From: Ooceraea biroi
Lineage: Eukaryota > Arthropoda > Insecta > Hymenoptera > Formicidae
DNA length: 64,000 nucleotides
Direction of reading: 5' to 3'
Assembly: GCF_003672135.1 (NCBI RefSeq)
Contig: NC_039515.1
Location: 62,001 to 126,000 of the forward strand
Position numbers and translations under genes: made by a program. The notes beneath the pieces were generated by a model. It made no database searches. It was given only the letters and a program-made list of their open reading frames with translations, and had not been told where the DNA came from. Below are positions 13,301 through 27,700 of this stretch, piece after piece; the first letter of the stretch is position 1, and each line of letters starts with the position of its first letter.

Positions 13301-16300
13301 GCTTAATGGCATTTTGAATGGAGCATACTTACAATCACGCTGTCTTATTATCTTACTATTGTCAAGAAGAGCTACAGTTATCCAATATTTTCCATCTTAA
13401 GAAATCAAAAATATTTATCAACCAAATTTAAAATCTCTCCTAGAAATTAAATATAACATTTTTTATATCGCTTCGTGAAAAAAACAAATAAAAAAATTTG
13501 AATCAAAATTTTTAATAAAAAAATTGTGTATGTATATTGATAAGCAAAATCAATAATATATTTAAAAAATATTAATATTGCAATACTGTTGCAATTTATT
13601 ACATAACAGATATATTACGCTACCAATTTAACATTTCTTACATTTTCTGATTGAAAACAATTATTTCGTACATATCTTATATCTCGAAATATTTTATACG
13701 ACACATTAACATCTTTATTACAAATTGTTTATATCGCAACATAGTTTCCAATAATTTATATATATGTACATATATAATCATAACTCAAAGCATCACAAAT
13801 TTCAAACTGAATTTCCGTAATTTAACTGACGCGGAAGACATACAGTGGGTGGAAAAGTATTCGTACACTAAGAAATTTTAGAGAAAATATTGTTATCTTA
13901 TTATTTTGAAGTATAAAATATTATAATTTATAAGTTGTGTTTCTGAAATATTATTAAGAAAGAGAGATTTTATAATATAAAATAATTATTTCTCTATTAC
14001 TTATTATTACATAAAAATACATTATTTTCTGTAAAATTTCTTAATGTACGAATACTTTTTCCACCCACTGTATGTAGTCCTTTTCTAAAACAAGAAATTA
14101 CTCGGTTCGTCGACATTAGCTTCCCACGTTGATATATATGTATATACGAGAAATTTAATACCACCTGCGCAAGCAGCTGTATTATAGATAGCTTAATTAT
14201 AGACAGCTTTACTGATATTAAACGACGATATGGCAAATATGCGTATTTTTCATTCGTCAAAATGAACGCCCACATGCCGACGTGTTGATTCGCGACCCAC
14301 GTCACAACTTACGATAGGCAGAATGTAATTCGCTGTGAAATATGAAATATAGTTCCGCGAGCGTTAATACACGTGACAGTACGTTTCGGAAGACTCGCGG
14401 CGTTGGAAGTGAGACACAAATATGTATATAGGAAAAACGCAATATTTCCACGTTTAATTCCGTTTAACGATCCCACGACTGCTTTGCGTTTGTTTGACAT
14501 TGTTTTATTTACGTCAAACAATCTAACGAGCGTGGAATAATATTGGATCGGTCGAAAAGTTGGTTCGAGTTTCACTTTTTCAAATCAATTTACATGTAAT
14601 ACAGGAAACAATATTGATAATGTTTATATCATAGACAACGATCAATTGCTTAGTTGATGAATAATTTGTTTCTACTGAATGCAATAAAGTAAAATATGAT
14701 GCAAAACTCAAATCGAACTGATCCAATATATCAATGGCAAATTATTATTAAAGCTAATTGTAAGTACGGAGATATGGAGTATAAACTAAACAATGAACTT
14801 TAACTGAATTAAAAATTGATTAATACTCATAAAATATGGTACCAAAAACATGGTAAAAAATATGAAGAGGGGGGGGGGAATATATCTCTTCATATAAAAG
14901 CGATCGGTTAGCATTCACAGGCTATTTTTAAGTGCATGTTCATAAATCGCAATAAATTTGGATAAAATAATGAGAAGTTTAATGGGAAAACTATATATAA
15001 TATTTAATCTATAGTTTTTCGTGGTCCTTTCTTTCACTTTCAGAAAGTGACAAGGCGATTATATTACAACTGGATTATCAAATATTCGACCATTACCAGA
15101 ATTTTAAAACCACTTGCAACCGATTCAATTGTGTAGATATCGGCATACATGGTTTCACTCGATAACAAAATATCGCCAATAATTAAGTGAGTGGCACTCA
15201 AGTCGAGTGTATCCTAAAACAATCTGCGCAAATATCAATACAGATTATAATTTGCACATCATAACGGTCACAGAATATCGTGCCATATAATTACTACATA
15301 CTGCAATTTCAATTGCAAGAGTAACCTGGTTGCAATTCAGACCGCAAGAAATACTTGTAAATCAATAGGGCTGAACGGTATTTTTGGAGAACTTAACAAA
15401 CAGCCCCTCGAAATCGTTCAAACTTACGCGAATCTCTATCGGTCTAATTTTTCCGCGATAATTTTCTAAGAAAGTGCTAGCTTTGCGCTCATTTCGATCC
15501 GACGCGATTGGCGACTATTACGAGAAAAAGAGACAGAGAACGAGAAGGAGAGAGAAAGGGCAGAGAGAGAGGGAGGAGGATGCGTATCTCCCGGTTTATA
15601 AACCGGGATACGCAAGGGTTCCTCGTCAATCCGATACCTTTGATGTAGCTGTTACACCCCCTGCTTCCCGAGGTTTCGTGCAGGGTAGCTGCAACGCCGC
15701 CTCCTCCCTAATAGACTGTTTATCTCGTAAGCTCAGATTTAGATTCGGATCAGGGTCTATTATGCAAGTTTCCGTACGCGTGTGCGTATGCGCCAGCCAG
15801 GAGCGTAGGTCTCGTATGGCAAGAATAAGCGATGCACTGAAGCCCGCAAGTAGAGATCTCTCCTTGTACTTGCCTCTTGCTTCTTTTTCTTGTAATATTG
15901 GAAGAAGCCATGGAATATCGAGAATACAGCATCGAGAATGGAAATTTACTTATCAGGATCTCACGTGAAATTTATCGAAATTATAGAACTAAATCGGCAA
16001 TTTTGCTGACTTTTCATTGAGTGTGCAAAATATAACAATTAATTTGATGCTTTTTTTACAGAAATTGAGTTTTTATTTATTTTCTCTTTTTTCGAGAGGG
16101 AATTCGTTAACTGCCCATAGATAAAGAAACAATGTTAGAAAATGATAAAAAATATTTCGAAGATTGACATGTTTATTATCTTTTTATAATAAAGGCTCAA
16201 TTTCTTCAAAAAAGGCACCGAATTTGCGCATCTAATATTAAGTCATTAATAAAATAATCTGGGTCTGATCAAGGTGGCGATGAATCAAACTAAACACACA

Positions 16301-19300
16301 CTTATGGTAATATACAACATAGTTTGTCGTATATTAATTTTATATCAGAATAGCAAGTTTTAAAAAACAAAAAACACAAAAAATTCTCCAAAACATTACT
16401 ACATTGAGTCGTATTGTCATCTAAACGCGATCCGAATTACTTAATTAATTATACTTAGTTAATGGCGTAACAAACACATAGATATATATGTTTATCGTAA
16501 CGACTTCGTGTTATTCTTGTTTTCTTGCTATCAGTCTTGTATAGAAGTTTGGGACTTTTCAAGAGACACGGTAGTGTCTCGCGCCAAGTATACCAACTAC
16601 ATCGATACGAACGTGTTCAAGCGGGTGCACAACAATCGCTCGTAAACAGTTATCTTTGACGGTCCAACGAAAGGTGTTTGTCCTGCCTTCCAAAACCGAT
16701 AAAATGCTCGAGGCTGCGCACAAATTTGATCGCGAGAGATTCGTACGATTGTCTTGAGCATGCTCTTGGTTAAAGCTCTATACTGGATTAACGTCAATTC
16801 ACTGTTCGTGATCTCGTCTGCAACAAATATTGTGCTTTCGGTACAATAAGTATAACAAGTACACACAGTGTAAGTCAATTTTGAACAATTGCAAAACTAT
16901 GGGTATCTAAATCTGAAAAACAATTAAGCAGTTTTTCTGAAAGGACATAAAGCAAAGATAATATTTATAAAAAGTTCTAAACTATATTTGATATAATTAA
17001 ATCTCAGTAAGTCCTTTGAGATGTTATCAGCTAATATTCGATACAATCGATATTACCAAGAATAGCGAAACGTCATCAAGAGACACGGTAGTGTCTCGCG
17101 CCAAGTATACGCGCAGCGAGACCGCACCGTGACTCTTTACGCGAAGCGACGCTTTCGCAGACACTCAGATTATTAGATCTCAATAACCGCTGAACGGATC
17201 AACTTCTAAGTAGGCTCAATGGATAGCTTGGGGTCGAATTATATAATAAAAGTGTTTTCATTTTTCTTGTACGTGCCTTAAGAGCGGAGATATGGCGATG
17301 CAAAGTCTGAAATTGGATGAAATTGGAAAATTTCATTTAAGAAACGTCGTAGTCGTTTGTACAGTTCGTTCTTTTTCGTCGAGATGGCAGCAGCTCCGTT
17401 TACGTGTGACTCACACATAACGATCATATGTATGTAGAGGCTCTACATTAGAAAACTCTAACTTATCGACCCGACCGTCATGTGTAAGTCACACGGATAT
17501 ACGGATTGAGATATCGCGAATCTTATTGTGCTGAATTTTTGACAATCGTTTGTAGTTTCGTTTTGTTTGTAGTTGAACTGTTCAAAAGGTATTAATTAAC
17601 ATTTTAATTAATTTGTTTAAATGAAAAATAGCTACTTTTGCCATTTGTTAATATATCGCGAATCCGCTTGCGCTATCATTTTCAGAATCGTTTCTAGTTG
17701 TTTCGTTTGTAGTTGCCCTTTTAAAAGTTATTACCATTTGTTTAAATAAAAAATAGCTAACTTTGCCATTTGTTAAGAGATATCGATATAATTAAAAAAT
17801 TAAAATAGTAAAATATTTAAAATATTTATTATAAAGCTTATAATTGAGAATATTCACTCTTAATTCACTCTTCGTCTCTTTTTTATGTGCCCTTTATAAA
17901 AACACAAAGGTGCAATCGAGCCTAAATTTTAAGTTTTATGCCTCAAAATCTCATTGTAAATTATTGTTACAAAAGAACGCTATCGCAAAGTGAAAGATGT
18001 TCCATGGGCATTGTCAAAAGTAATTGCTTCAAGAGAATTGTCAAAATAAAATATCACGGCAAAATATTGCTTGGGGTTTACATGGTTTACAAAATACAGA
18101 TAATGTTTCGTGTTATGCAAATCCTCATATAGTATAAAAAAGAATACTTCACACTACAAAATGTGTGAAATCACAACAAAATTACCTTTTTAAAAAAGGT
18201 ACAAAAAAGCGCCAAGTATACGCGCCCGAAGTTCTTTCAAAAAAGAATTCTACACACCCGAAGTTCTTTCAAAAAACAACTCTACAAAACTAATGATATC
18301 AACAAATTGCGCCAACTAGGTACAATGGGTATTTATGCAAACCAGAAAATCTATTACTTTTTATTATTACTCTTTGGCCGATATTCATTGTTGATTCTTA
18401 TTTAAGACCATCTTAAGTACATTCATAAGATATTTGAATTGATACGAATAAATATTTTAATACATATACATATATAAATATGTCAATACAAATGTGTTTT
18501 TTGAAACTACTTGGCGCTGCTAAACCGAATAAAAAATTCTCTTAGTATTTAAATAATCTAATAATAATAACGTCTATATATAACGTCATAATAATATCCG
18601 TCTTTGCCGAAAGAAGTAATAAATACATAACGCGTCTTCCTTTCTTCTCTTGCTTACGTATTACGGGGGCTGTCTTTTCGCCCCTCCTACGCAACTAGGA
18701 TCTGTGCGCTACTGATACACCCGTTATAACCCGTGGGTGGGTCTCTCTTTCTCTGTCTCTCCTACTCGAGCAGTCGATATTCAATCAAATAAATCCCCCT
18801 AACAAACTGGAGAGTCACGGATAGCATCGAGAAACAATTCGAGAGAAGGAGGGGAATAAAGCGGCAGTGCAAATCGGTAAGCGAGAGGGACAGAGAGAGA
18901 CAAAGGGGCAAAACGAGGGAGGAAAATAGAGAAAGAAAGAGGTGGGGAAAGAAGGAAAAGGGAACGAATGAGAGACGTGGCGCAAGAGCGTTACATATCG
19001 CGGAGATCCCGGTCCCGAGCTGAGACTGTATATTATTTTAGCGCCTTATCAGGTCCGTATCACCCCTCGTCGGCGCACGTGGTGCCATCCGTCCCCTACG
19101 ACACAATCACCCCCTGTCAGGAGACGCACGTCGTTTTGGAAATTGAGACATCGACACTCGTTAGGCGCGCGCGCAATAGCATCATCCCTTGTGAGCATTT
19201 CGCCGGTCGTACGAGCGCATCGAAACCGCGTGACGAGAGGCGGTTTATCGTTTCCGCGATGCGATGCACGCATTATTCTTCTGGGTCTATTAAAAGCATG

Positions 19301-21697
19301 AGTAATGCTGTAACATGGTAGATCTTAAACGATGTGTACGTATCTTGGAGCGAAGTCGATAAAACAAGGAATGATGCTATTGCATTTTCTTTTACTTTAT
19401 ACTTTATACTTTATGTAGAAGCGTGACACATTTTTATCGTGTTAAGTACCTAAGTGTGCAAATTAATTCGGAGCTTTTATTACAAAAAAATAATAAACAT
19501 GTTAATCTTCGAAATATTCGCCACCATTTTCTAATACCTTTTTTCGTCTGTATATCGGACAGCTGATAAATTTCCCCTCGTAAAAAAGAAACTAAATAAA
19601 GGCTCAATTTCTTCATTTTAAAAGACCGAATTAATTTGCCTAATAGATTATTTCAATTCAATTTATTTCAACTTTCGTCAAGAACGGACTTGGTTTACAT
19701 ACTAAATACTAAATATTAAATATTCCTGTTCTTTCTTTTTACTTAACTTATATAATTTCATCCTACTACCTTTAAACAGTTACACATTTACACATTTACA
19801 CTTTCTTAAACTTATCTATATAGGATATAAATTACATGATTTACAAAATTTACATAATTTACACAGCCTAATAGATTATTATTTTATGTTTATATGGAAT
19901 TGTGTATATTATTTATGCTTCTTTTTTATTTCAAGTTAGCAATACCGTTAATGAACTGACTAAAGAATATTACTATAGACAAGATTTCTAAGTATATTTG
20001 ATGTTTATGATATTCATAAAACTGGCCTTCTAAAATTCGACAGTTTGCATTTTCGTGTCTTCTTATAATAGCCAAGTGCTTTATTAATACTTTGTTACGA
20101 ACTTTGACTTTATCAACATTATTGTATTATGATTTTAATTCTTACTGATTCTTTTTGATATTGAAAGTATAAAATTACAAACAATCAGATTGTTACAAAA
20201 TACATACAAGATTATTCGATGAAAATAAAATTCGTACTGAAAGCGCAGATTCCACGGTTTGCATTTTCGTCTTCTTGTAATGCCAAGTGTTTTATTAATA
20301 TTTTCTTACAATTTCAATACTTGCATTATAATTTTCTTAATTTTTTTCTGAGACTGAAGATATCAAATTAACAAAAACCTAGATTGTTATGAGATACAAG
20401 ATTGTTCGATGGAAATGAAATTTGTATTGAAAGTGCAATCTAAATATATATCGATATCACTTTACTTTAACAAGATCAAGACGTATCCTTTTATAAGCGC
20501 TCCCATAAAATCCCGATTCAAAGTCGAAGGACAAGCCATTGGCATGAGAGCAGGATCAAGAGAGGGATTGACAGCGCAAAAGAGATAGCGGATTGAAACC
20601 CGAGCTAAAAAGGCCTTCCATTCGCGAGATCGTCAGACTTTAAGTAGGTGATAAATTAAACGAGTCTCCTACGTCCCCTCCGCCTCGTCCTAATACCTCC
20701 TATATCTTGGCCGCGAGATTTTAATGGAGTTTTTTTTAACCGAAACTTTTACTACCCCGGATAAGCTCTTGTTAACTATGTTTCACTGGGCCAGTCTAAT
20801 TACGTGAATTTCGAGCATCACTTAAAAATCTGGCTTCAACAGCGAAATACCAGAGGCAGTATAACGGATTAATCGACACGGAGATTTCGCTTAGGGCTAC
20901 CTAAAAGCGCTCGTGAGACGCAAACTGCAACGAAAAGCGAACGTCGGAACCACAACTGTTAACTCAGCAATGGCACTTAAGTGTCCACAAAGTGCCAATA
21001 ATTGTATTCCACGCGTCATGATAGTCATTCAGAACATCAAAAGTTGTGTTTGTTCGAGCAGTTTAACCTACGCTAAGTCGAGACAATTTCTTGCTCTTCA
21101 GACAACTCAGAGAAGAGTTGAAGAATGAATGGTAATGTTTGAGAAGTAGATGATAATTTTATTGTTAGTCTGTTAAGCTAAAAGTTTTCAACTTCCTATC
21201 AAACTCAAAAAGAGAGATATCAAACAATTGCATCTTCTTTTATTTTACTTAAAATTACTCTGAAAAATGCTTTCGCGAAGAATTTCATTGTGCGCGATGG
21301 ACAACTAAAGTTCTTTTATCATCACGTATGAATCACGTAAAAATATTTTATCATTACACGTGCGTCCTACATTCATGTATCAGTATTGAAATCGGTTTCC
21401 AGTTCCAGTTTTTCCTTTTCTTTTAGGCTAATGCGCACGTTGCAGAAATGAATTCTTTCCTCTGTTTTACAACAATACCCCTCCATTGTGACTCTGTAAG
21501 TGAACTAGGCTGGCCTTTTTCTTTTTCTCTTTCAGGTATACACCATTGCCATTACGACGATATTAGTAGCAGTTGCCCATCTTGCTGTAGTACGAATGAC
21601 GAAACTTTCCCGGCGACAGAAGGACCGGTGGGCGGTCCTCCGGGATACCTGGAACTTTCGCAAGCTCCCGTCCAATCGGCGTGTTGGAAGGCGAGAG

Positions 21698-21762
<65 letters not shown>

Positions 21763-24700
21763 ACACTGGCTACAGCACGGCCGGCGAAGAGAGGGGAAAC
21801 AGAGAGCCTTTCCGTCGGGTAAAAATAATAACTTTTGTTGAAATACGCAGTTGCGGTTAGACGCACGCGACACCAACTTCGTTTTACTTTCCAGCGTATT
21901 CCGTTTTTCTACATTATCCTTCAGCTATTCTTACGTACGTCTTACCCGCAGTTTGCCCGATTCCTTCATATTTCACTCAATATTGCATGGAACGATCATT
22001 TTCCACCGTGCGCAGTCGATATCTATTTAAAAAGTCTGATAATCTCCCGAAATTTTGTTTCCTTGAAATAAAAAGTGTGAAACCATTGTCAACTAATGGT
22101 ACTTCTTTTTTTATCAGTATTTATTCAGTGTAAATGAACCGACTCTAAAGTGAAAATCGAATTTTCTACATCACGAAGGAAATATCAGTGCGTTTGGTAT
22201 TTCGCTATTTTGCGTTGAAAACAAAAGAGCAATTTTTCTGTTTATCTAGACAAAGCCGCGGTAATCATTTTTACGCATACTAATTGTCAGAGAAAAGCAC
22301 GTCCTCCCATCGAATAAAGGCACCGGGATATATCGCGACGATACAATGGAGAACGCAACAACGCTGTTTACACAGATTAAAAAATAAGGACAACCTACTC
22401 TTTTTCATTCGTTATTAGAAGCTATTTGCGCTATTTGCGCAGTGAAGTTATATATGATATATTTATATGTGCACGGTTGTATGTGCTTTGCACCACGAGG
22501 GATGAATACATCAGCTGCGGGAGGCCGTGCATCAGGTTAGGCGCAATCATTACGATTTGAGAACTTCTAAATCAGTTTGGGAACTAGTTTCCGTCAGCTA
22601 CATCGATTTATCCGTTTTCGATCGAGCTACCATTGAACCCCGAATGTTGCACGAGACATGTATACATCGGTGCATCTCTATGTGTTCGATGTGATCCGAT
22701 ACATCGACGCACATCAGTCAGAATCTACACCCACGACGACGAGTCGATGCATACGTGATGTCAAAATGGCGCTCGACGTCCCTGGACCTACCATCGAAAT
22801 TACACGTGTATCCTCCGTACTTGACTTTCAAGTTTGCCAGAATTAGGTCTGGTTGGACGAGATACGTTTCATTACACGTTTAAGACCTTAGCAGGTGAAA
22901 TAAATGATCTTCGCGAGACATTTACGCGTGTGTGAAGCAACCGTTACTAAAATTGCGGAAATAAATGTGGGATATATTGTATGAACGAGGGAAATAATAA
23001 CAAAAATGATAACAAAGCAATATTAATGTGCAGGGAATTTGAGAAATTAGATACAATACAATGGTTTTGATACAATGCATATTTTGGTACATGGTTTCAT
23101 GTATGGTTTCGAGTATGTGTATTGCAACGAAACTCTATCACACATACACGCGCGTGCGCATAGAAATGCTCAATTTGCATATCTATTATTATAGTTTTCG
23201 AGCATGAATATTAAACATAAGAAAATAAAAATTAAAGGCAAACATTTTCATTAACACTTTGAATTAATTCAGACAACGTCTATTTTCTTCTAACGTGCAA
23301 GCGGTTAAAGTGAAGTTTAAATATAGGTATATTGAAGATGCAGAAATCTGGTATGCTTAAAAAATGCTTTCGTGTATCTCTTCTAATACAAGAATAATAT
23401 GTTCTAATAAAAAATTCTATCACAACCGTTACACTTCCTTTCGAGCAAACGTTGTTTTCTTTATACAAAATTCCGACCTTCACAGATAACATTCTTAACC
23501 TTTGGTCTCGACGCCTCGCTACTAGTTACCAGGCTCATGGGGATGATTCCGTTCAAAATGGCGGCACACGAGACTCGGGGTATCGCGACACGGATACAAC
23601 CGGAGGAAGTGAGACAACACCTGTGTGAAGAGCAAGAGGGAGGACAGAACCGACCGAAAAAGCGAAAGCAACAAGAACGGAAGGAGAGGAAAGGACAGAA
23701 AAATGCAAAACTGCCACGTCATTTTCCAGAAATGGACCGGTGGATGGACAGAATGGCAACGCATGATATAACGAGGACTCAAAGTCGCAGAATGACGGAA
23801 CGGACGCAGAGGGAGGAAACGCAGAAATGCGCAGGGAAAAGGGTTGTGTGACGAAAGAGAGGGACCGAAAGTGGATGATGTCTGCGGGGTGGCAAGGGAG
23901 GACACAGAGAAAGCGAATGGAAGAGCGAGAGAGAGAGCAAGAGAACATCCTCGGCTACCAGCCAGCCAGTCAGCCAGCCCCGGCCAACATCGACCGGGTA
24001 TTGTCGCGTATGCGCCTGCGCCACTGTTATCCAGGACTATCAACCTTGCCTCAATTCCTGATCGTCCGTTTTCCATGTCCTCCGTCCACGCTCACAGCTG
24101 CGTGTGTGGTTGTGATTCTCTCTCTCTCTCTCTCTCTGTGTATGCGTGCGTGTGTATATATGGGTATGCATGCGTGCGTTCGCGCGCGCAGGTATCAGCG
24201 CGCTCGCCCCGCGTTTACCCGCGAATACGAGGCATTACGTGCCGGGTGATCGCGCGACGCCGAATCGATCGACGCGACGTCGAGATTTCTGCCGTTCGCG
24301 GATAGTCATTTTCTGCGTGATCGATGAAGCTCTGAACACTCGAAACACGTTATCGGGGAAACGATTGTTTCCTGGGAGCAATATCCAGCATGCTAGCTGT
24401 TGCGCTACTACCAATAAGGCATCGCTGTAACTCGCTGTTAATAAGGAAAGTTAACCTATCGCAATTGTACTTTAGCGACGCGTCACGTAGAAGGCAACGA
24501 TGTAGCGATATTTTGAAGAATTTTGTTTTTTAAAGGTTGTTTATTCTGGTATAAAACTAATGTATGACTATATTACTGTTATAAGTATGTGTACTGTTAT
24601 AAATATGTGTTTAGTTTGATTCATTGCCATCTAAACGCGATCGCGATTACTTAGTTAATGACCGAATAATATAATGTATTTTTAAACAAAATCTGTAATT

Positions 24701-27700
24701 TGTCAGTTATTATATAGATTATAATTTTGCTATCCTCTGCGTGCTATTACGTGGAAAAATTAATAAGATTAATAAGACTAATTCCTACATTTTTGGTTAG
24801 AACTTTGAATTTAATGATCACATAATAATTTCATAACTTATGGATGAAGTTCGCGAACCATTAATGGATATCACCGATTTGTACATCGTACATGGAAATG
24901 CATGCCGATCGCTACTGCATCATCCGCTGACACGTGTTTCGTCGATTTATCAAGACTATTAATGCTCATATCAATGAGTAGATTTCAACTACACTCATCG
25001 TGCGAATTACTGTTGCTTTAGTAAGATTGGTCCACGTACGAAAATGTTTAGCCAAAGCAAAAATAATAATATGCAAATATGCGATATGAAAAGATTGTAA
25101 TTTAGCAAGAACGTACGTGAAAATAAAACTATGAGACAAAATAGAAATTTGCAATATTTAGATTTGTTTAAAAAGCATTTTCTTTTCAAAAATGTACGAA
25201 TATTGAATATGTATAATTATCTACATCTAAATATTATTGAAGGAAAACTAATTCTTATTAGATTGACATGATTTCAAGAACATTGTATCCTGAATTGTTC
25301 CATGAATAATTGACATTTATTTATACAGAGATGTCGCGAATTATAATACCTATAAGATGGAAATAATTACACGGCATCATATGAAAAGACAACGCAAACA
25401 AACAAAATATTTCAAGAGAGAGAGCGTTACATTCGAATGAAAATCTCCCGTAATCTTTTCCAAGTACTCTACGAGAAGGCATATCACGAAGTCCGATATG
25501 AAATCGATTATTAACGTTGACTTCAGCGAAAGACCAAGGACCTAACGGCATGGAACGATTTCCGAAGTTATACGACGTGCTTGGAAAGCTTTCGCCACGC
25601 CAATACAATGAATGATGTCAATATATAGAAAAAACGTTTCAAAGCTTTTACGTACGCCACCATGAACTTATCAATGTCGCTTTTATGTTTGATATTGTTG
25701 ACGGCATTGCGAAATCGCTTGCACGTCACGAAATTTTATTATTTCATCGAAACGACTGACGGGACCGTAGACTTTCAACTGGAAATGATTCTGACATGGA
25801 TAACATTTGCAAGTATTTATCCCGATATGCGATAAAAAAACGGAGAGCTATAAAATAATACGATGTATTAATGTATTAATAATGCACTTTATACATAATA
25901 AATTGTGCAAGCGTAACGCGAAAAATATGCGTCGCATTTTTTATTATTACTATTATTGCTGTTTTTGTTGGCTCCATTAGCGAATATTTCATCCCAATTT
26001 TGTCAAGTCGTGTTAAAACACTATCAAGCTAGAATAAGTAAAGGCACGTAAAAAGTTTACAATAAAATAAGTAAGTAATAGTAAATAAAAAACATTGCAG
26101 ACACAATGGTATAACACACATTCACTTCAACTTTAATAATCTGTGATAATTGCAGCTTAAATAATTATTAAAACTTTAATAAACACAAGATTATCATATG
26201 CTTGGCCAGGACCGATTCTCCACTTGCGTATACGTGTGCACTCTTGTGGGTCTCCAGAAATCCATTCTAAGCGGTTATTAATTGACGCTCTTGGGCAGGG
26301 TCGAATCGTCCACTTGGTGCCAGAAGCAACCGTACTTCGTCATCCCACCCCGAAAACTATGAGGCGTTTAATTAACCCCAGGGTGCCACACAGAAAAGAG
26401 ACTGGAGAATTCAGATGCAAATACCCTATGACGCAACTACGGGACGACCATTTCTTTTTCCGAATGGAACTCGGCTACCAGGACGGTCACTGACTTCTGT
26501 ACGTTCGCGTGAGCTAAATTTCATCCGGAAATATTACCGTTTCTCAACACGAAAAGAAAACCCGTGTACAAAAAACGCAGAAAGAGGTGAAAAAGGTGAA
26601 AACGATTTTTTCTTTGGAATGGAATGGTCTTGTTTTCTAAAAAGAGTAACATTATTTTTTTAAACGTGATATTACTTGATGCAACCAAGTATTTTCTATA
26701 TAAAATATACATATATTAAAGATATTCAACAACAACATGCAAATATCTCATAAAAGGAAAAATAGACAGAATGCATAAAAACTGACAAGGATCAGGATAT
26801 GATACTGAATATCTGAAATATTTGCTCAATTTAAATCGTAATAAACATATAGAAATAAAATGCAGGAAAATAGTGCAAGACGTAGAGTTGAAGAGATTCG
26901 AAAGATGGATAAAAAAAGTATAATATATTAAGCGGTAGAATGTTAAAAACGAACAAAAAAATAAACAAAGATAGGTGGAAGAAGCTGAACTCAAGAACGA
27001 CTAGAATATTATAACAAGAAGATAACAAAAAAGGTGACAAGAAGCAAATACTGTTGTGTACAAAAGTCTCGCAAAAGTCTCGAATTGCTAACATCATTGT
27101 ATTTCTCAAAACTGATGATGTAACACGTGTGAGCGCGTGAACGCCGTAGATAGCGTAATCTATTTTTCTATAAGATAAAAGATTATTTATCTAAAAGATG
27201 ATGAAATCTATTTTTACATGATTCGTGTGCTGATATAATCGGATGCACGACTGAGTCACGCTGCAAGAGACGCGATCGGATAATCACGCGAGTAGTATAG
27301 CAGTTCACGTCACGCATAGGTCAGCCCGAAAGTGAAAAATGCTGTAATCGATCGATGTATCACTCTTGCGGAAGTCGCCCAATATTAACGGAACTACACG
27401 TGATTTATCATATTACTTTATTGGTTTAAAAAGTTTTTGTAATAATATGTGATATGATCGTGTATAAATAAGGTATGGTACATATACATTATCATGTATG
27501 GATGTTTGCAGTTATGAAGAATACTCTTTTAGTAAAAATAATGTTAAAATCTATTCGAAATGCAGGTAAACTTTATATAATTTTCCAGATAGTATTGCTC
27601 ATTATTATGTGCAAAATATAAAATCCGAACCCGGAAATTAAGCGCGGTATATCCCACGTCGCTTGATTTACATTCCCGACGCGCAGCGCATTAAATCTTA

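Noticed and set aside
15474..15968. 164-codon plus-strand frame
   Set aside because: Arg/Glu-rich repeats from a purine run, then sequence without any motif. Kept only as a CpG-rich block with a palindrome.
16559..18225. CRISPR-like array from the repeated 35-bp and 17-bp units
   Set aside because: Only two full copies, irregular spacing, and a eukaryotic genome.
23522..24076. 184-codon minus-strand frame and four overlapping frames
   Set aside because: It reads as Leu/Ser/Phe/Pro repeats from a pyrimidine tract; frames on both strands are open together.
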